The notes below the pieces were generated by a model. That model did no database searches and had not been told where the DNA came from. It saw only the letters and a list, made by a program, of their open reading frames with translations. Source: Pseudomonadota bacterium (lineage in GTDB: Bacteria > Pseudomonadota > Alphaproteobacteria > Azospirillales > Azospirillaceae). Taken from it: a stretch of 64,000 nucleotides of DNA. The position numbers and the translations under genes were made by a program. Positions 8,329 to 16,891 of the stretch are shown here, piece by piece. Positions within the stretch are counted from its first letter, which is position 1. Each line of letters begins with the position of its first letter. Location of the stretch: the NCBI GenBank assembly GCA_023423695.1, contig JAFAFA010000141.1:1-64000 (forward strand). Direction: 5' to 3'.

Positions 8329-9878
8329 GCCATTCCCCCTGCAACGGCCTGCCGCAGCATGCCGGACAAACCCATGGTCTTTGTGCGCCACGGCGTCGGC
8401 AGACCCAATTCCTGGGCCAGCAGCCGCGACGTGATGCGTGCGCCTTCGAAGATGACCGGCAATCCGCTGCCGGGATGGGTGCCGCCGCCAACCAGATAAA
8501 CGCCGTCCAGATCCTCGAAGCGGTTGCGCGGACGGCGGTGGAGCATCTGATCCAGGCTGTGCGCCAGATTGAAGGTGGCACCGCGATGCACCGCGAACTG
8601 GCTTTCCCAATCCGCCGGGGTCACCACCCGTTCGACGCGGATGCGGCGTTCGATGTCGCCCAGCCCGAAGCCGGCCAGCCGGTCGAGCACGGCGCGGCGG
8701 TAACGCGGCGCCTCCGCCTGCCAGTCGATATGGCCGCGCTGGTGGCCGACCGGGACCAGAACGTAGAGCGTGCTGCCGCCGGGCGGCGCCAGATCCGGGT
8801 CGGTGACGCAGGCGTTCTGCACGTAGATCGACGGTTCGCGCGGCAGTTCGCGACATTCCTCGATCTCCGCGAGGTTGCGGGCGTAATCCTTCGCCAGAAA
8901 GACGGTGTGGTGGTCCAGCCCGTCCACCATGCCCTCGATGCCGAGATAGAGCATGAAGGTGGAACAGGAAAATTTCTTGGTGGCGAGCCGGGCGTCGCTC
9001 CAGCGCCGACGCAGATCGTCGGGCACCAGGGTCGTCATCGCCCGCGCGAAGTCGGCGTTGATGACCAGCGCGTCGGCCGGATAGTCGCCGGCCTCCGTCC
9101 GCACGCCGACCGCACGGCGGCCCTGGAACTTGATGTGGCGCACCGTCTCGTTCAGGCGGACGGTGACGCCCAGGCTTTCGGCCACGCGGCGCATTGCCGC
9201 CATCACCGCATCGGTGCCGCCGCGCGGATGGAAGATGCCGTGCTCGTGCTCCAGGAAGGACAGGATAGTAAACAGGCTGGGGCATCGGAAGGGCGACATA
9301 CCCAGATACTTGCTCTGGAACGAGAAGGCGAGGCGGATGCGCGGATCCTGGAAATAGCGGGAGAGATCGCGGTCGACCGAACGGTGCGGCGACAGCTTGC
9401 CCAGCGCCTTCAGCATCGGCAGCGTCGCAAGCGCCCAGGGGCTGGAGAAGTCGGATTCCAGAACCGGGCGGAAGCGCTCCATCTTCGCCCGGTTGTCGGC
9501 CAGGAAGCGCGGCAGCCCTTCGGCATCGGGCGGGCTGAGCTTGGCGATCTCCGCCATCAGCGCCTTCATCTGGGCGTGGACCCGCAGTTCCCCGCCGCCT
9601 TCGAACACCAGCCGGTAGAGCGGATCCAGACGGATCAGGTCGACCTCGTCCGACAGCCGGCGTCCGCAGGCCTCGAAGATCTCCTCCAGGATGCGGGGGT
9701 AGAGGAAGAAGGTCGGTCCGCTGTCGAACCGGTATCCATCCATCGAGAAGCCGGCCGACCGGCCGCCGATGCGGTCCTGCCGTTCCAGCACGGTCACCTT
9801 GGCACCGGTGAGCGCCAGGAGCATCGCGGATGCCAATCCGCCCGGTCCTGCACCGATGATCACGACTTGTCGTTCCAT
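8325..9878 (-). CDS. CrtI-family carotenoid desaturase, CrtN-like
   Basis: FAD-dependent phytoene/dehydrosqualene desaturase family protein of 517 residues. N-terminal fold MERQVVIIGAGPGGLASAML with GGRSAGFSMDGYRFDSGPT; C-terminal GVYLVGGGTHPGSGLPVIF. First gene of the five-gene minus-strand operon, starting at 9878 (frame open to 9950 but the conserved fold begins here). Its upstream region is only 63 bp and is shared with the divergent aldehyde dehydrogenase; it contains an RpoE-like -35 hexamer. No crtM/crtB-type synthase lies in the window, so the backbone (C30 or C40) is made from genes elsewhere and its length is not proven here. Confidence 0.8.
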   Translation of the reverse strand: MERQVVIIGAGPGGLASAMLLALTGAKVTVLERQDRIGGRSAGFSMDGYRFDSGPTFFLYPRILEEIFEACGRRLSDEVDLIRLDPLYRLVFEGGGELRVHAQMKALMAEIAKLSPPDAEGLPRFLADNRAKMERFRPVLESDFSSPWALATLPMLKALGKLSPHRSVDRDLSRYFQDPRIRLAFSFQSKYLGMSPFRCPSLFTILSFLEHEHGIFHPRGGTDAVMAAMRRVAESLGVTVRLNETVRHIKFQGRRAVGVRTEAGDYPADALVINADFARAMTTLVPDDLRRRWSDARLATKKFSCSTFMLYLGIEGMVDGLDHHTVFLAKDYARNLAEIEECRELPREPSIYVQNACVTDPDLAPPGGSTLYVLVPVGHQRGHIDWQAEAPRYRRAVLDRLAGFGLGDIERRIRVERVVTPADWESQFAVHRGATFNLAHSLDQMLHRRPRNRFEDLDGVYLVGGGTHPGSGLPVIFEGARITSRLLAQELGLPTPWRTKTMGLSGMLRQAVAGGMA

Positions 9879-9920
9879 CCGCTTGCCAAACGCTCCTGCG
9901 CTGCCGACTTCTGTCGTGAC

Positions 9921-9949
9921 GGGTACGGAGCTGGGTCGGAAATGGATCA
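9921..9949 (-). promoter_or_regulatory. Candidate RpoE-type promoter of the carotenoid operon
   Basis: On the minus strand a TGATCC hexamer (9949-9944) is followed after exactly 18 bp by TACCC (9925-9921). The -35 box and spacing match the RpoE consensus of singlet-oxygen-responsive alphaproteobacteria (TGATCC-N18-TAAGA), but the -10 matches only in TA. The box overlaps the predicted start codon of the divergent aldehyde dehydrogenase. A ChrR/RpoE-like pair is encoded about 6 kb away. Weak to moderate evidence. Confidence 0.35.
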
Positions 9950-11414
9950 CAACAATAACCCCACCTCTCTAGACGTAACTCCTTGGCGCCATGAGGTGAA
10001 CGTTCCTCCGACAGAGATCCGCGCAGCATGGGCCGCCGCCAATATCTCATCGCGACTTTCGGTCATACGCGGACTTCGCCGCAAAGTCGCGGCGGACGCC
10101 GAACGGCTTGTGCAGGCATTGGCATCGCGTCCCGGCCGGAAAGCGGCAGAGAGCGTGAGCGCCGAACTCCTGCCGCTGGCGGAAGCCTGCCGCTTCCTGG
10201 AACGCAAGGCCGCCCGGCTGCTGGCGCCGCGGCGTCTGGGGCGGCGCGGCCGGCCGGTCTGGCTGTTCGGGGTGGAGGCGGAGGTGCGGCGGGAGCCCTT
10301 CGGCACTGTCCTGATCGTCGGGCCGTCCAACTACCCGCTGCTGCTGCCGGGGGTGCAGGCGATGCAGGCGCTGGCCGCCGGCAATGCCGTGCTGGTCAAG
10401 CCGGCGCCGGGATGCCGCGCGCCGATGGACCTGCTGGCGGGCTGGCTGGGGGAATGCGGGCTCCCCCATGGCCTGTTCCGGGTGCTGGACGAATCCGTCG
10501 AGGCGGTCGGCAGCGCCATCGAGGCCGGCATCGACAAGCTGGTCCTGACGGGATCGGCCGGCACCGGCCGGGCGGTGGCGGAACGGCTCGCCCGCCATCT
10601 GGTGCCCTCGACCATGGAGCTGTCGGGCAACGACGCCGTTTTCGTGCTGCCGGGTGCCGATGTGGAGGAGGTCGCCCGCGCCTTGTCCTTCGGCCTGCGG
10701 CTCAACGGCTCCGCCACCTGCATCGCGCCCCGGCGGGTCTTCGTGCCGCTCGAATTGGCGGCTGGTATGGAAAAGGCGGTTGCGCGCCATGCGGCCTCCA
10801 TCCCACCGGCCCCGGTTCCGGCACCGACCATGCGCCGGCTCGTCGCCCTGGCACGGGATGCTGTGGCGGACGGCGCCCGTCCGCTCTCCGGCCTGCCGGA
10901 AGAGCGCGGGACCGGGATGGCGCCGCTGGTGCTGGCCGACGCACGGCCGGAGATGACGCTGCTGCGCGAGGAGTTGTTCGCCCCCATCCTGTCGCTGGTG
11001 CCGGTGCGCGACATGGAGGAGGCGCTGGCCGGCGCGGCGCTCAGCCCCTACGCGCTGGGTGCCTCTGTCTTCGGACCCGAGAAGGAGGCACGGGAGCTGG
11101 CCCTGCGGCTGGATGCCGGGACGGTGACGGTCAACGACCTGATCGTGCCCACCGCCGACCCTCGCCTGCCCTTCGGCGGACGCCATGCCAGCGGCTGGGG
11201 CGTCACCCGCGGGGCGGAAGGACTACTGGAGATGACGCAGGTGAAGGCCGTCTGCGTTCGCACCGGCCGGCAGCGGCCGCATTTCGACCCGCCGCGCGAC
11301 GGCGACGACGCGCTGATGCTGGCGGCGCTGCGCCTGCTCCATGGCGGCCCCGGCACCCGCGCCGGGGCCCTGCGGCGGCTGGTCCAGGCGGTGCGCCGCC
11401 GCCTTCGGTCATAA
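9942..11414 (+). CDS. Aldehyde dehydrogenase, probably carotenoid aldehyde oxidising
   Basis: NAD(P)-dependent aldehyde dehydrogenase superfamily member of 490 residues. Visible active-site residues are N130 (IVGPSNYP), E226 (STMELSGND) and the nucleophile C260 (NGSATCIAPRR). It is transcribed divergently from the carotenoid operon. AldH acts in staphyloxanthin synthesis and in Methylomonas C30 carotenoid synthesis, turning the terminal aldehyde into a carboxylate that is then glycosylated; that role fits here. A frame runs open upstream to 7983 but is antisense to the two desaturase genes. The ATG at 9942 is the first in frame past those genes; its ribosome binding site is weak. Confidence 0.78.
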   Translation: MDHNNNPTSLDVTPWRHEVNVPPTEIRAAWAAANISSRLSVIRGLRRKVAADAERLVQALASRPGRKAAESVSAELLPLAEACRFLERKAARLLAPRRLGRRGRPVWLFGVEAEVRREPFGTVLIVGPSNYPLLLPGVQAMQALAAGNAVLVKPAPGCRAPMDLLAGWLGECGLPHGLFRVLDESVEAVGSAIEAGIDKLVLTGSAGTGRAVAERLARHLVPSTMELSGNDAVFVLPGADVEEVARALSFGLRLNGSATCIAPRRVFVPLELAAGMEKAVARHAASIPPAPVPAPTMRRLVALARDAVADGARPLSGLPEERGTGMAPLVLADARPEMTLLREELFAPILSLVPVRDMEEALAGAALSPYALGASVFGPEKEARELALRLDAGTVTVNDLIVPTADPRLPFGGRHASGWGVTRGAEGLLEMTQVKAVCVRTGRQRPHFDPPRDGDDALMLAALRLLHGGPGTRAGALRRLVQAVRRRLRS

Positions 11415-11455
11415 CGACAACCTGCCAATACCAGAACTGATGGACCGCCTTGCCG

Positions 11456-11917
11456 ATGCTTACCCTGATCCTCGCCTTTCTGATCGGCGCCGTCGCCGGT
11501 TCGCGCACTCTCCTCGCCCCGGCGGCGGTCAGCTGGGCCGCCTATGCCGGCTGGCTGGACGTGTCCGGCAGCTGGCTGTTCTTCCTGGGGGAACCCGTGT
11601 CGCCCTGGGTCTTCACCGCGATGGCGGTGGTTGAGCTGATCGTCGACAAGCTGCCCACCACCCCCAGCCGCAAGCTGCCCTTCCCGTTCGCCAGCCGCAT
11701 CGTCGGAGGGGCCATAGCGGGTGCCGCCATCGGAGCCGACGCGGGATTCTGGATCGGCGGACTGGTCGCCGGCGGCATCGGGGCAGTTGCGGGGACGCTT
11801 CTCGGCTATGCGGCCCGGATGCGCATGGCCGCCGCCTTCGGCCGCGACCGACCGGCCGCCCTGCTGGAGGATGCCGTCGCGCTGGCCGCCGCCGTCCTGA
11901 TCGTGGCGGCGGCCTGA
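11456..11917 (+). CDS. DUF4126 family membrane protein
   Basis: Small integral membrane protein of 153 residues with the DUF4126 pattern: an N-terminal GSRTLLAPAAVSWAAYAGWL segment, ELIVDKLPTTPSR in the middle, then glycine/alanine-rich helices (IVGGAIAGAAIGAD, GGLVAGGIGAVAGTLLGY) and a hydrophobic C-terminus. Three to four membrane helices are likely. A TTG at 11450 would add two residues; I prefer the ATG. It follows the aldehyde dehydrogenase by 41 bp on the same strand and may be co-transcribed. Function unknown. Confidence 0.75.
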   Translation: MLTLILAFLIGAVAGSRTLLAPAAVSWAAYAGWLDVSGSWLFFLGEPVSPWVFTAMAVVELIVDKLPTTPSRKLPFPFASRIVGGAIAGAAIGADAGFWIGGLVAGGIGAVAGTLLGYAARMRMAAAFGRDRPAALLEDAVALAAAVLIVAAA

Positions 11918-11927
11918 CGCCGAAAAC

Positions 11928-13109
11928 TTACACCCGCTCGAAGACCGCGGCGATGCCCTGGCCGCCGCCGATGCACATGGTCACCAGGGCATAACGGCCG
12001 CCGATGCGGTGCAGCTCGTGGATGGCCTTGACCGTGATGATGGCACCGGTCGCGCCCACCGGATGGCCGAGCGAGATGCCCGAACCGTTAGGGTTCACCT
12101 TGGCCGGGTCGAAATCCAGCTCGCGGATCACCGCGCAGGCCTGGGCGGCGAAGGCCTCGTTGGATTCGATAACATCCATGTCGGCGACCGAAAGGCCGGT
12201 GCGCTCCAGCACCTTGCGGGTCGCCGGGACCGGGCCGATGCCCATGTAGTCGGGCTCGACACCGGCATGGGCATAGCCGACCAGACGGGCCAACGGCTTC
12301 AGCCCCAGCACCTGGGCGCGGCGGGCGTCGGCCAGCACAACGGCGGCGGCGCCGTCATTGAGTCCGGAGGCGTTGCCGGCGGTGACCGACCCGTCCTTCT
12401 TGAAGACCGGCTTCATCTTCGCCAAGCCTTCCGGGGTCACGTCGCCGCGGACATGCTCGTCGGTGTCGAAGACGATGGTGCCCTTGCGCGACGGGATCTC
12501 GACCGGGACGATCTGATCCTTGAAGCGGCCCTCGGCGATGGCGCGGGCGGCGCGGCGCTGGCTTTCCGCCGCCAGGGCGTCCTGCGCCTCGCGGTCGATG
12601 CCGTAGCGGGCGGCGACATTCTCGGCAGTGACGCCCATGTGAATCTTCTGCCACGGATCGTGCAGGATTCCGTTCATGTAGTCGACCAGTGCCCCGTCGC
12701 CGAGCCGGGTGCCCCAGCGGGCGCTGGGAACGAAATAGGGGCCTCGGCTCATCGATTCCGCGCCGCCGCCGATGGCGATCTCGCAGTCGCCGAGCGCGAT
12801 GGACTGCGCCGCCGAGACGATGGCCTGCAGGCCCGAGCCGCAGAGCCGGTTGACGTTAAAGGCCGGGACCTCGATCGGGATGCCGGCGTCGATGGCGGCG
12901 ACGCGGCTGAGATAGGCGTCGTTTGTCTCGGTCGGGATGACGTTGCCCATCACCACATGGCCGATGGCATCGGCGCCGGCGCCGGAGCGCTCCAGCGCCG
13001 CCTTGACGGCCACGGTGGCGAGCCGGGTCAGCGGCACATCCTTCAGCGTGCCGCCGAAGCCGCCGATGGCGGTGCGGGCGGCGCCGACGATGACGATGTC
13101 GTTCTGCAT
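11928..13109 (-). CDS. Acetyl-CoA C-acyltransferase (thiolase II, BktB/PhaA-like)
   Basis: Thiolase of 393 residues. It shows the acyl-accepting cysteine C90 in NRLCGSGLQAI, the GISLGHPVGATGA histidine block and the C-terminal CIGGGQGIA cysteine. It catalyses thiolytic cleavage of 3-ketoacyl-CoA or, in reverse, condensation of acetyl-CoA units. It lies 32 bp downstream of an enoyl-CoA hydratase/isomerase gene on the same strand, suggesting an acyl-CoA degradation pair rather than PHB synthesis, which usually has phaB adjacent. The ATG at 13109 gives the usual N-terminus MQNDIVIVGAARTAIG. Confidence 0.92.
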   Translation of the reverse strand: MQNDIVIVGAARTAIGGFGGTLKDVPLTRLATVAVKAALERSGAGADAIGHVVMGNVIPTETNDAYLSRVAAIDAGIPIEVPAFNVNRLCGSGLQAIVSAAQSIALGDCEIAIGGGAESMSRGPYFVPSARWGTRLGDGALVDYMNGILHDPWQKIHMGVTAENVAARYGIDREAQDALAAESQRRAARAIAEGRFKDQIVPVEIPSRKGTIVFDTDEHVRGDVTPEGLAKMKPVFKKDGSVTAGNASGLNDGAAAVVLADARRAQVLGLKPLARLVGYAHAGVEPDYMGIGPVPATRKVLERTGLSVADMDVIESNEAFAAQACAVIRELDFDPAKVNPNGSGISLGHPVGATGAIITVKAIHELHRIGGRYALVTMCIGGGQGIAAVFERV

Positions 13110-13141
13110 GGTTGGGTCCACTTCTCGGGCGGAGGGGAGGA

Positions 13142-13945
13142 TCAGCGGCCGGTGAAGTCCGGCCGGCGCTTGGCGGTGAAGGCGGCGATGCCCTCTCGGA
13201 AATCGGCGGTGGCGGCGGTGGCGAGGAAGCGGTCGCGCTCGGCGTCCAGCTGTCCGTCCAACGTCCGGTCGAAGGACTGCCGCATCAGGTGGCGGATGCC
13301 GGCATAGGACACGGTCGGCCCGGCGGCGAGCCGTTCGGCCAGCTTCGTCGTCTCCGCCGCCAGATCGGCGGCCGGCACCACCCGGTTGACCAGCCCGATG
13401 CGCAGAGCCTCCGCGGCGTCGATCACGTCGGACAGCATCGCCAGCTCCATGGCGCGGCGCAGCCCGACCAGACGCGGCAGATGGAAGCTGCCCGACCCGT
13501 CCGGCGTGGCGCCGATGCGGGCATAGGCCATGGTGAACTTGGCGTCGTCCGCGGCGATGCAGAGATCGGCGGCGGTGGCGAGGCTCATGCCCGCGCCCGC
13601 CACCGGACCATGCACTGAGGCCAGCACCGGCACATCCAGCCGGTCGAGGATACGCACCGCCTCGTGCAGGTGGGCGATGATGGCGCCGGCCACCACGGGG
13701 GCGGCGGCGGGATCGTCGTTGAAGCGGCCGACATCCCCGCCCGCCATGAAGCCGCGGCCATTGCCGGCGATGACCAGCACCCGTGTCGGACCTTGTCGGC
13801 CTTCATCCGCCACGCTGCGGCAGGCGTCCAGCAGGGCGGCGGCGGTGGGCTCGTCCAGCGCGTTCAGCACGGTGGGGCGGTTCAGCCGGATCCAGGACAC
13901 GGCACCCTCGCGGGTGAGAAGGACCGGCGGGGCGGTGTCGGACAT
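13142..13945 (-). CDS. Enoyl-CoA hydratase/isomerase family protein
   Basis: Crotonase-fold protein of 267 residues. The oxyanion-hole elements are visible (GRGFMAGGD and HGPVAGAGMSLA). The segment IGATPDGSGSFHLPRLVG has Asp where canonical hydratases carry the second catalytic Glu; this Asp pattern is typical of PaaG-like isomerases, so isomerase activity is at least as likely as hydration. It is the first gene of a two-gene operon with the thiolase. A palindrome that could be a TetR-type operator lies about 40 bp upstream of its start. Confidence 0.85.
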   Translation of the reverse strand: MSDTAPPVLLTREGAVSWIRLNRPTVLNALDEPTAAALLDACRSVADEGRQGPTRVLVIAGNGRGFMAGGDVGRFNDDPAAAPVVAGAIIAHLHEAVRILDRLDVPVLASVHGPVAGAGMSLATAADLCIAADDAKFTMAYARIGATPDGSGSFHLPRLVGLRRAMELAMLSDVIDAAEALRIGLVNRVVPAADLAAETTKLAERLAAGPTVSYAGIRHLMRQSFDRTLDGQLDAERDRFLATAATADFREGIAAFTAKRRPDFTGR

Positions 13946-13984
13946 GATGGCGTCTCCCGGACATCTACTGCAAGGAAGGTATGT

Positions 13985-13996
13985 TACCGGACGGTA
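13985..13996. promoter_or_regulatory. Palindromic operator candidate (TACCG-GA-CGGTA)
   Basis: A perfect 5-bp inverted repeat with a 2-bp spacer sits about 40 bp upstream of the enoyl-CoA hydratase/isomerase start. Palindromes containing ACCG-N2-CGGT are common TetR-family operators in acyl-CoA catabolic promoters. No TetR regulator gene is in the window, so the binding protein is unknown. Confidence 0.35.
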
Positions 13997-14207
13997 TGCA
14001 ATGTCAACGGTCAGGTTGCCCCAATGGTAAGCCGCGCATCACGATGGCGGACCAAATCCGGGACTTGGCTGTTGGACATCAGGCCGAGGCACGGCTGAAA
14101 AGGCACGAGCCCCTTCCTGGAACAGCAGAGTGGAGTCCCGTCATGCATCATCGCCTCCTGACCGGTTTACCGGCCATCAAGCGCTGACGGCGGACGGGAG
14201 ATACGGC

Positions 14208-15455
14208 ATGCCATCGGTTGCGCGTTCGGTCGCCTCGCTGCTGCTCGGCGTGGCCTTCCTGATGCTGGGCAACGGCGCCCTGTCCACCCTGATCGGGCTG
14301 CGGCTGTCGGCGACGGAGTCCGGCCCGACGGCGGTCGGGCTGATCACGGCGGCCTTCTATGCCGGGCTGACGCTGGGATCCCTGTATGCCCACCGCGTCA
14401 TAGCCCGCGTCGGCCATATCCGGTCCTTCTCCGCCTTCGCCTCCATCGTCTCGGTGGCGGCGCTGGCCCATGCGCTGTTCGTCGACGTGCCGCTCTGGGC
14501 CTTGTTGCGGCTGGCGCAGGGCTTCTGCATGGCCGGTCTCTACATGTGCATCGAAAGCTGGCTGAACGGCACCGCCACGAACGAGAGCCGCGGGCAGATG
14601 CTGTCGGCCTACATGGTGACGCTGTACGGCGCGTCGGGCATCGGACAGCAGCTTCTGCGGCTGGACGACGAGGCCGGGGTGCGGATTTTCATGATCGTGT
14701 CGATCCTGCTGTCGCTGGCCCTGGTGCCGGTGGCCCTGACGCGGACCACGCCGCCGCAGCTGCCGAAGGTCTCCTCCTTCGGCGTGCGGCGGCTCTATGA
14801 GAGTTCGCCGCTGGGGGTGGCCGGCGTCTTCATCAGCGGGGCGATCACCGGGTCGATCTATGGGCTGGCGCCTGTGTTCGGCGCGGCTTCCAGCTTCGGG
14901 GTGTCGGGAACGGCGCTGTTCATGTCGGCGCTGATCCTGGGCGGCATGGCCCTGCAATGGCCGCTCGGCCGGCTGTCCGACCGGTTCGACCGCCGGACGG
15001 TGATCATCGGCCTGTCGGCCGCGCTGTCGCTGACCAGCCTCGGGATGATCGCCGCCGCCGGATTGGACCAGCCGCTGGCCCTGATGCTGGTGGCGCCGCT
15101 GTTCGGCGGCCTGTCCTTCACGCTCTATCCGGTCTGCCTCGCCCACACCAACGACTATGTGCGGCGGGAGGATCTGGTGTCGGCCAGCGGCGGCCTGATC
15201 CTCGCCAATTCCATCGGCGCCATCATCGGGCCGCCGGTGGCGTCGGCGATGATGACCGCCGGCGGGCCGCAGGGGCTGTTCGCCTTCATCACCGGCGGCG
15301 CGCTCTGCGCCACGCTTTATGGCCTGTGGCGCACCCGCGTCCGACCGCCCCTGCCGGCAGAGGCGCAGGCCGCCTTCCGCCCCCTGCCCCAGACCACGCC
15401 GACGGTCGGCCCGCTGGACCCCTTGAGTCCGTTGAAGCCGCCGCTGCCGCAGTAG
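14208..15455 (+). CDS. MFS transporter, YcaD/UMF2-like
   Basis: Major facilitator superfamily permease of 415 residues with twelve predicted membrane helices. Recognisable elements are the TM2-TM3 loop region (GLTLGSLYAHRVIARVGHIR), the TM4-5 segment RLAQGFCMAGLYMCIESWLNG typical of the YcaD/UMF2 branch, and LGGMALQWPLGRLSDRFDRR between TM8 and TM9. A proline-rich cytoplasmic tail ends the protein. The ATG at 14208 follows GGGAG with suitable spacing; the longer frame from 14130 has no membrane character. Substrate unknown. It stands alone. Confidence 0.88.
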   Translation: MPSVARSVASLLLGVAFLMLGNGALSTLIGLRLSATESGPTAVGLITAAFYAGLTLGSLYAHRVIARVGHIRSFSAFASIVSVAALAHALFVDVPLWALLRLAQGFCMAGLYMCIESWLNGTATNESRGQMLSAYMVTLYGASGIGQQLLRLDDEAGVRIFMIVSILLSLALVPVALTRTTPPQLPKVSSFGVRRLYESSPLGVAGVFISGAITGSIYGLAPVFGAASSFGVSGTALFMSALILGGMALQWPLGRLSDRFDRRTVIIGLSAALSLTSLGMIAAAGLDQPLALMLVAPLFGGLSFTLYPVCLAHTNDYVRREDLVSASGGLILANSIGAIIGPPVASAMMTAGGPQGLFAFITGGALCATLYGLWRTRVRPPLPAEAQAAFRPLPQTTPTVGPLDPLSPLKPPLPQ

Positions 15456-15494
15456 GCGGTCCCGGACGATCGCCGGCCGAAAGCAATCTTGTTT

Positions 15495-15522
15495 CATCCT
15501 GTGCGATAGAAGCCGTTAAGGA
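15495..15522 (+). promoter_or_regulatory. Candidate autoregulatory RpoE-type promoter
   Basis: TCATCC at 15495-15500 and TAAGG at 15518-15522 are separated by 17 bp, close to the TGATCC-N18-TAAGA consensus of ChrR-controlled RpoE in Rhodobacter. It lies about 45 bp upstream of the ECF sigma gene. ECF sigma genes paired with an anti-sigma are commonly autoregulated, so this is a sensible candidate, but two positions deviate from consensus. Confidence 0.45.
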
Positions 15523-15567
15523 GTTTGGGGTAAGCTTCCGGCCGGTGGAATGCTGACTGGTGGTTGC

Positions 15568-16164
15568 ATGCCGTTTCCGCAGAGGCCGTCGCCGCAGGAC
15601 GCGGTGCCGCAGAGCCTGGCCGACGACAGCTTCGGGGAGCTGGTCCGGTCGGTCGCGCAGCAGCGCGACCGCACGGCCTTTGCCGCCCTGTTCCGCCAGT
15701 TCGCCCCCCGCATCCTGCACTATTGCCAGAAGCTCGGCGCCGACCGCGGCGCGGCGGAGGAACTGGTCCAGGAGGTCATGCTGACGGTGTGGCTGAAGGC
15801 CGACAGCTATGATCCGGCCCAGGCGACGGTCGGCACCTGGATCTTCACCATCGCCCGCAACCGCCGCATCGACCGCCTGCGCAAGGAGACGCGCCCGGCC
15901 CCGGATATGGACGATCCGGCGATGACGCCCGTGTCACAGGCGACGCCGGAGGAGGCCGCACAGCTGGTGCAGAGCAGCCGGCAGCTGCACGGCGCGCTCG
16001 AGACGCTGGCGCCCAACCAATCCGAGGTGCTGCGGCGTTCGTATTTCCTGGAACAGACCCACGAGGAGATCGCGGTGGAGACCGACGTTCCCCTGGGGAC
16101 GGTGAAGACACGGCTGCGCTTGGCTCTCGGCCATCTGAAGCGCAGCATGAAGGACACAGCATGA
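15568..16164 (+). CDS. rpoE: ECF RNA polymerase sigma factor, RpoE/ChrR-type (ECF11-like)
   Basis: Extracytoplasmic-function sigma factor of 198 residues. Region 2 is seen as FRQFAPRILHYCQKLGAD, AEELVQEVMLTVWLKA and TWIFTIARNRRIDRLRKE; region 4 as ETLAPNQSEVLRRSYFLEQTHEEIA then VPLGTVKTRLRLALGHLK. It is followed after 10 bp by a ChrR anti-sigma gene, the classic singlet-oxygen stress module that activates photoprotective genes, including carotenoid genes in Azospirillum brasilense. An upstream in-frame ATG at 15550 is an alternative start. Carotenoid tailoring genes lie 4-12 kb upstream. Confidence 0.92.
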   Translation: MPFPQRPSPQDAVPQSLADDSFGELVRSVAQQRDRTAFAALFRQFAPRILHYCQKLGADRGAAEELVQEVMLTVWLKADSYDPAQATVGTWIFTIARNRRIDRLRKETRPAPDMDDPAMTPVSQATPEEAAQLVQSSRQLHGALETLAPNQSEVLRRSYFLEQTHEEIAVETDVPLGTVKTRLRLALGHLKRSMKDTA

Positions 16165-16174
16165 AGGACCGGGC

Positions 16175-16867
16175 GTGACGCTTCCCCACCATCATCCGGA
16201 CGATCAGCTTCTGATCGGCTATGCCAGCGGGCAGGAACGGGCGGGCAAGTCGCTGCTGGTGGCGACCCACCTCGCCTATTGCCCGGACTGCCGCCGACGC
16301 GTCGCGGCGTTCGAGGCACTGTGCGGAAGCTGGTTCGAGGAACTGCCCGGCGAGGCTGCCACCGATCTGGATGGGCTACTCGACCGGATGGACGGGCTGC
16401 TGGCCGCCCCGCCGGCATCGGCGGACAAATCCGCGGGGGAGTCGGCTCCGCGCCCGTCCGAAACCGCCGGGCAACCGGCCGGCCGGCTGGTGCCGGAACC
16501 GTTGCGCAGTTGGCTGCCGGAGGCGATCGACAGCCCGGTGGATTGTGGCTCCTGGACGGAATTGTCGCCGGGCGTCTGGCTGTCGGCGTGGCAGCGGACG
16601 CTGTCCGGCACGAACATCTGCCTGCTGCGGATGGCGCAGGATGCGCCGGTCCCGGCACACCGGCACACGGCCGACGAACTCCTGCTGGTGCTGCGCGGCG
16701 CCTTCAGCGACGAGTACGGCCACTATGCGCTGGGCGATGTCGCCCACTACGTCGCCCCCACCGACCACCATGCCCGCGGCGCCAGCGAGGAAGACTGCAT
16801 CTGCCTGTTCCTGCTGGACGGCGATCTGATCTTCCTCGATGGCGGGGAGGAACGGCGGGCGGGCTGA
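16175..16867 (+). CDS. chrR: ChrR-family zinc anti-sigma factor
   Basis: Cytoplasmic anti-sigma factor of 230 residues. The N-terminal zinc-binding anti-sigma domain shows histidines at 5-7 and the H32-x3-C36-x2-C39 pattern (THLAYCPDC). The C-terminal half is a cupin-like ChrR domain (PAHRHTADELLLVLRGAFSDE, YVAPTDHHARG). In Rhodobacter the cupin domain is needed for release of sigma under singlet oxygen. The two domains are joined by a longer P/S/A-rich linker (residues about 75-110). GTG start at 16175, 10 bp after the sigma gene, implies one operon. Confidence 0.92.
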   Translation: MTLPHHHPDDQLLIGYASGQERAGKSLLVATHLAYCPDCRRRVAAFEALCGSWFEELPGEAATDLDGLLDRMDGLLAAPPASADKSAGESAPRPSETAGQPAGRLVPEPLRSWLPEAIDSPVDCGSWTELSPGVWLSAWQRTLSGTNICLLRMAQDAPVPAHRHTADELLLVLRGAFSDEYGHYALGDVAHYVAPTDHHARGASEEDCICLFLLDGDLIFLDGGEERRAG

Positions 16868-16891
16868 CCGCCGCCCGCCCTGTTTCCCGCC

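Noticed and set aside
7983..9941. Long N-terminal extension of the aldehyde dehydrogenase
   Set aside because: The extension is antisense to both CrtI-family genes and reads as low-complexity; the dehydrogenase fold starts after 9942.
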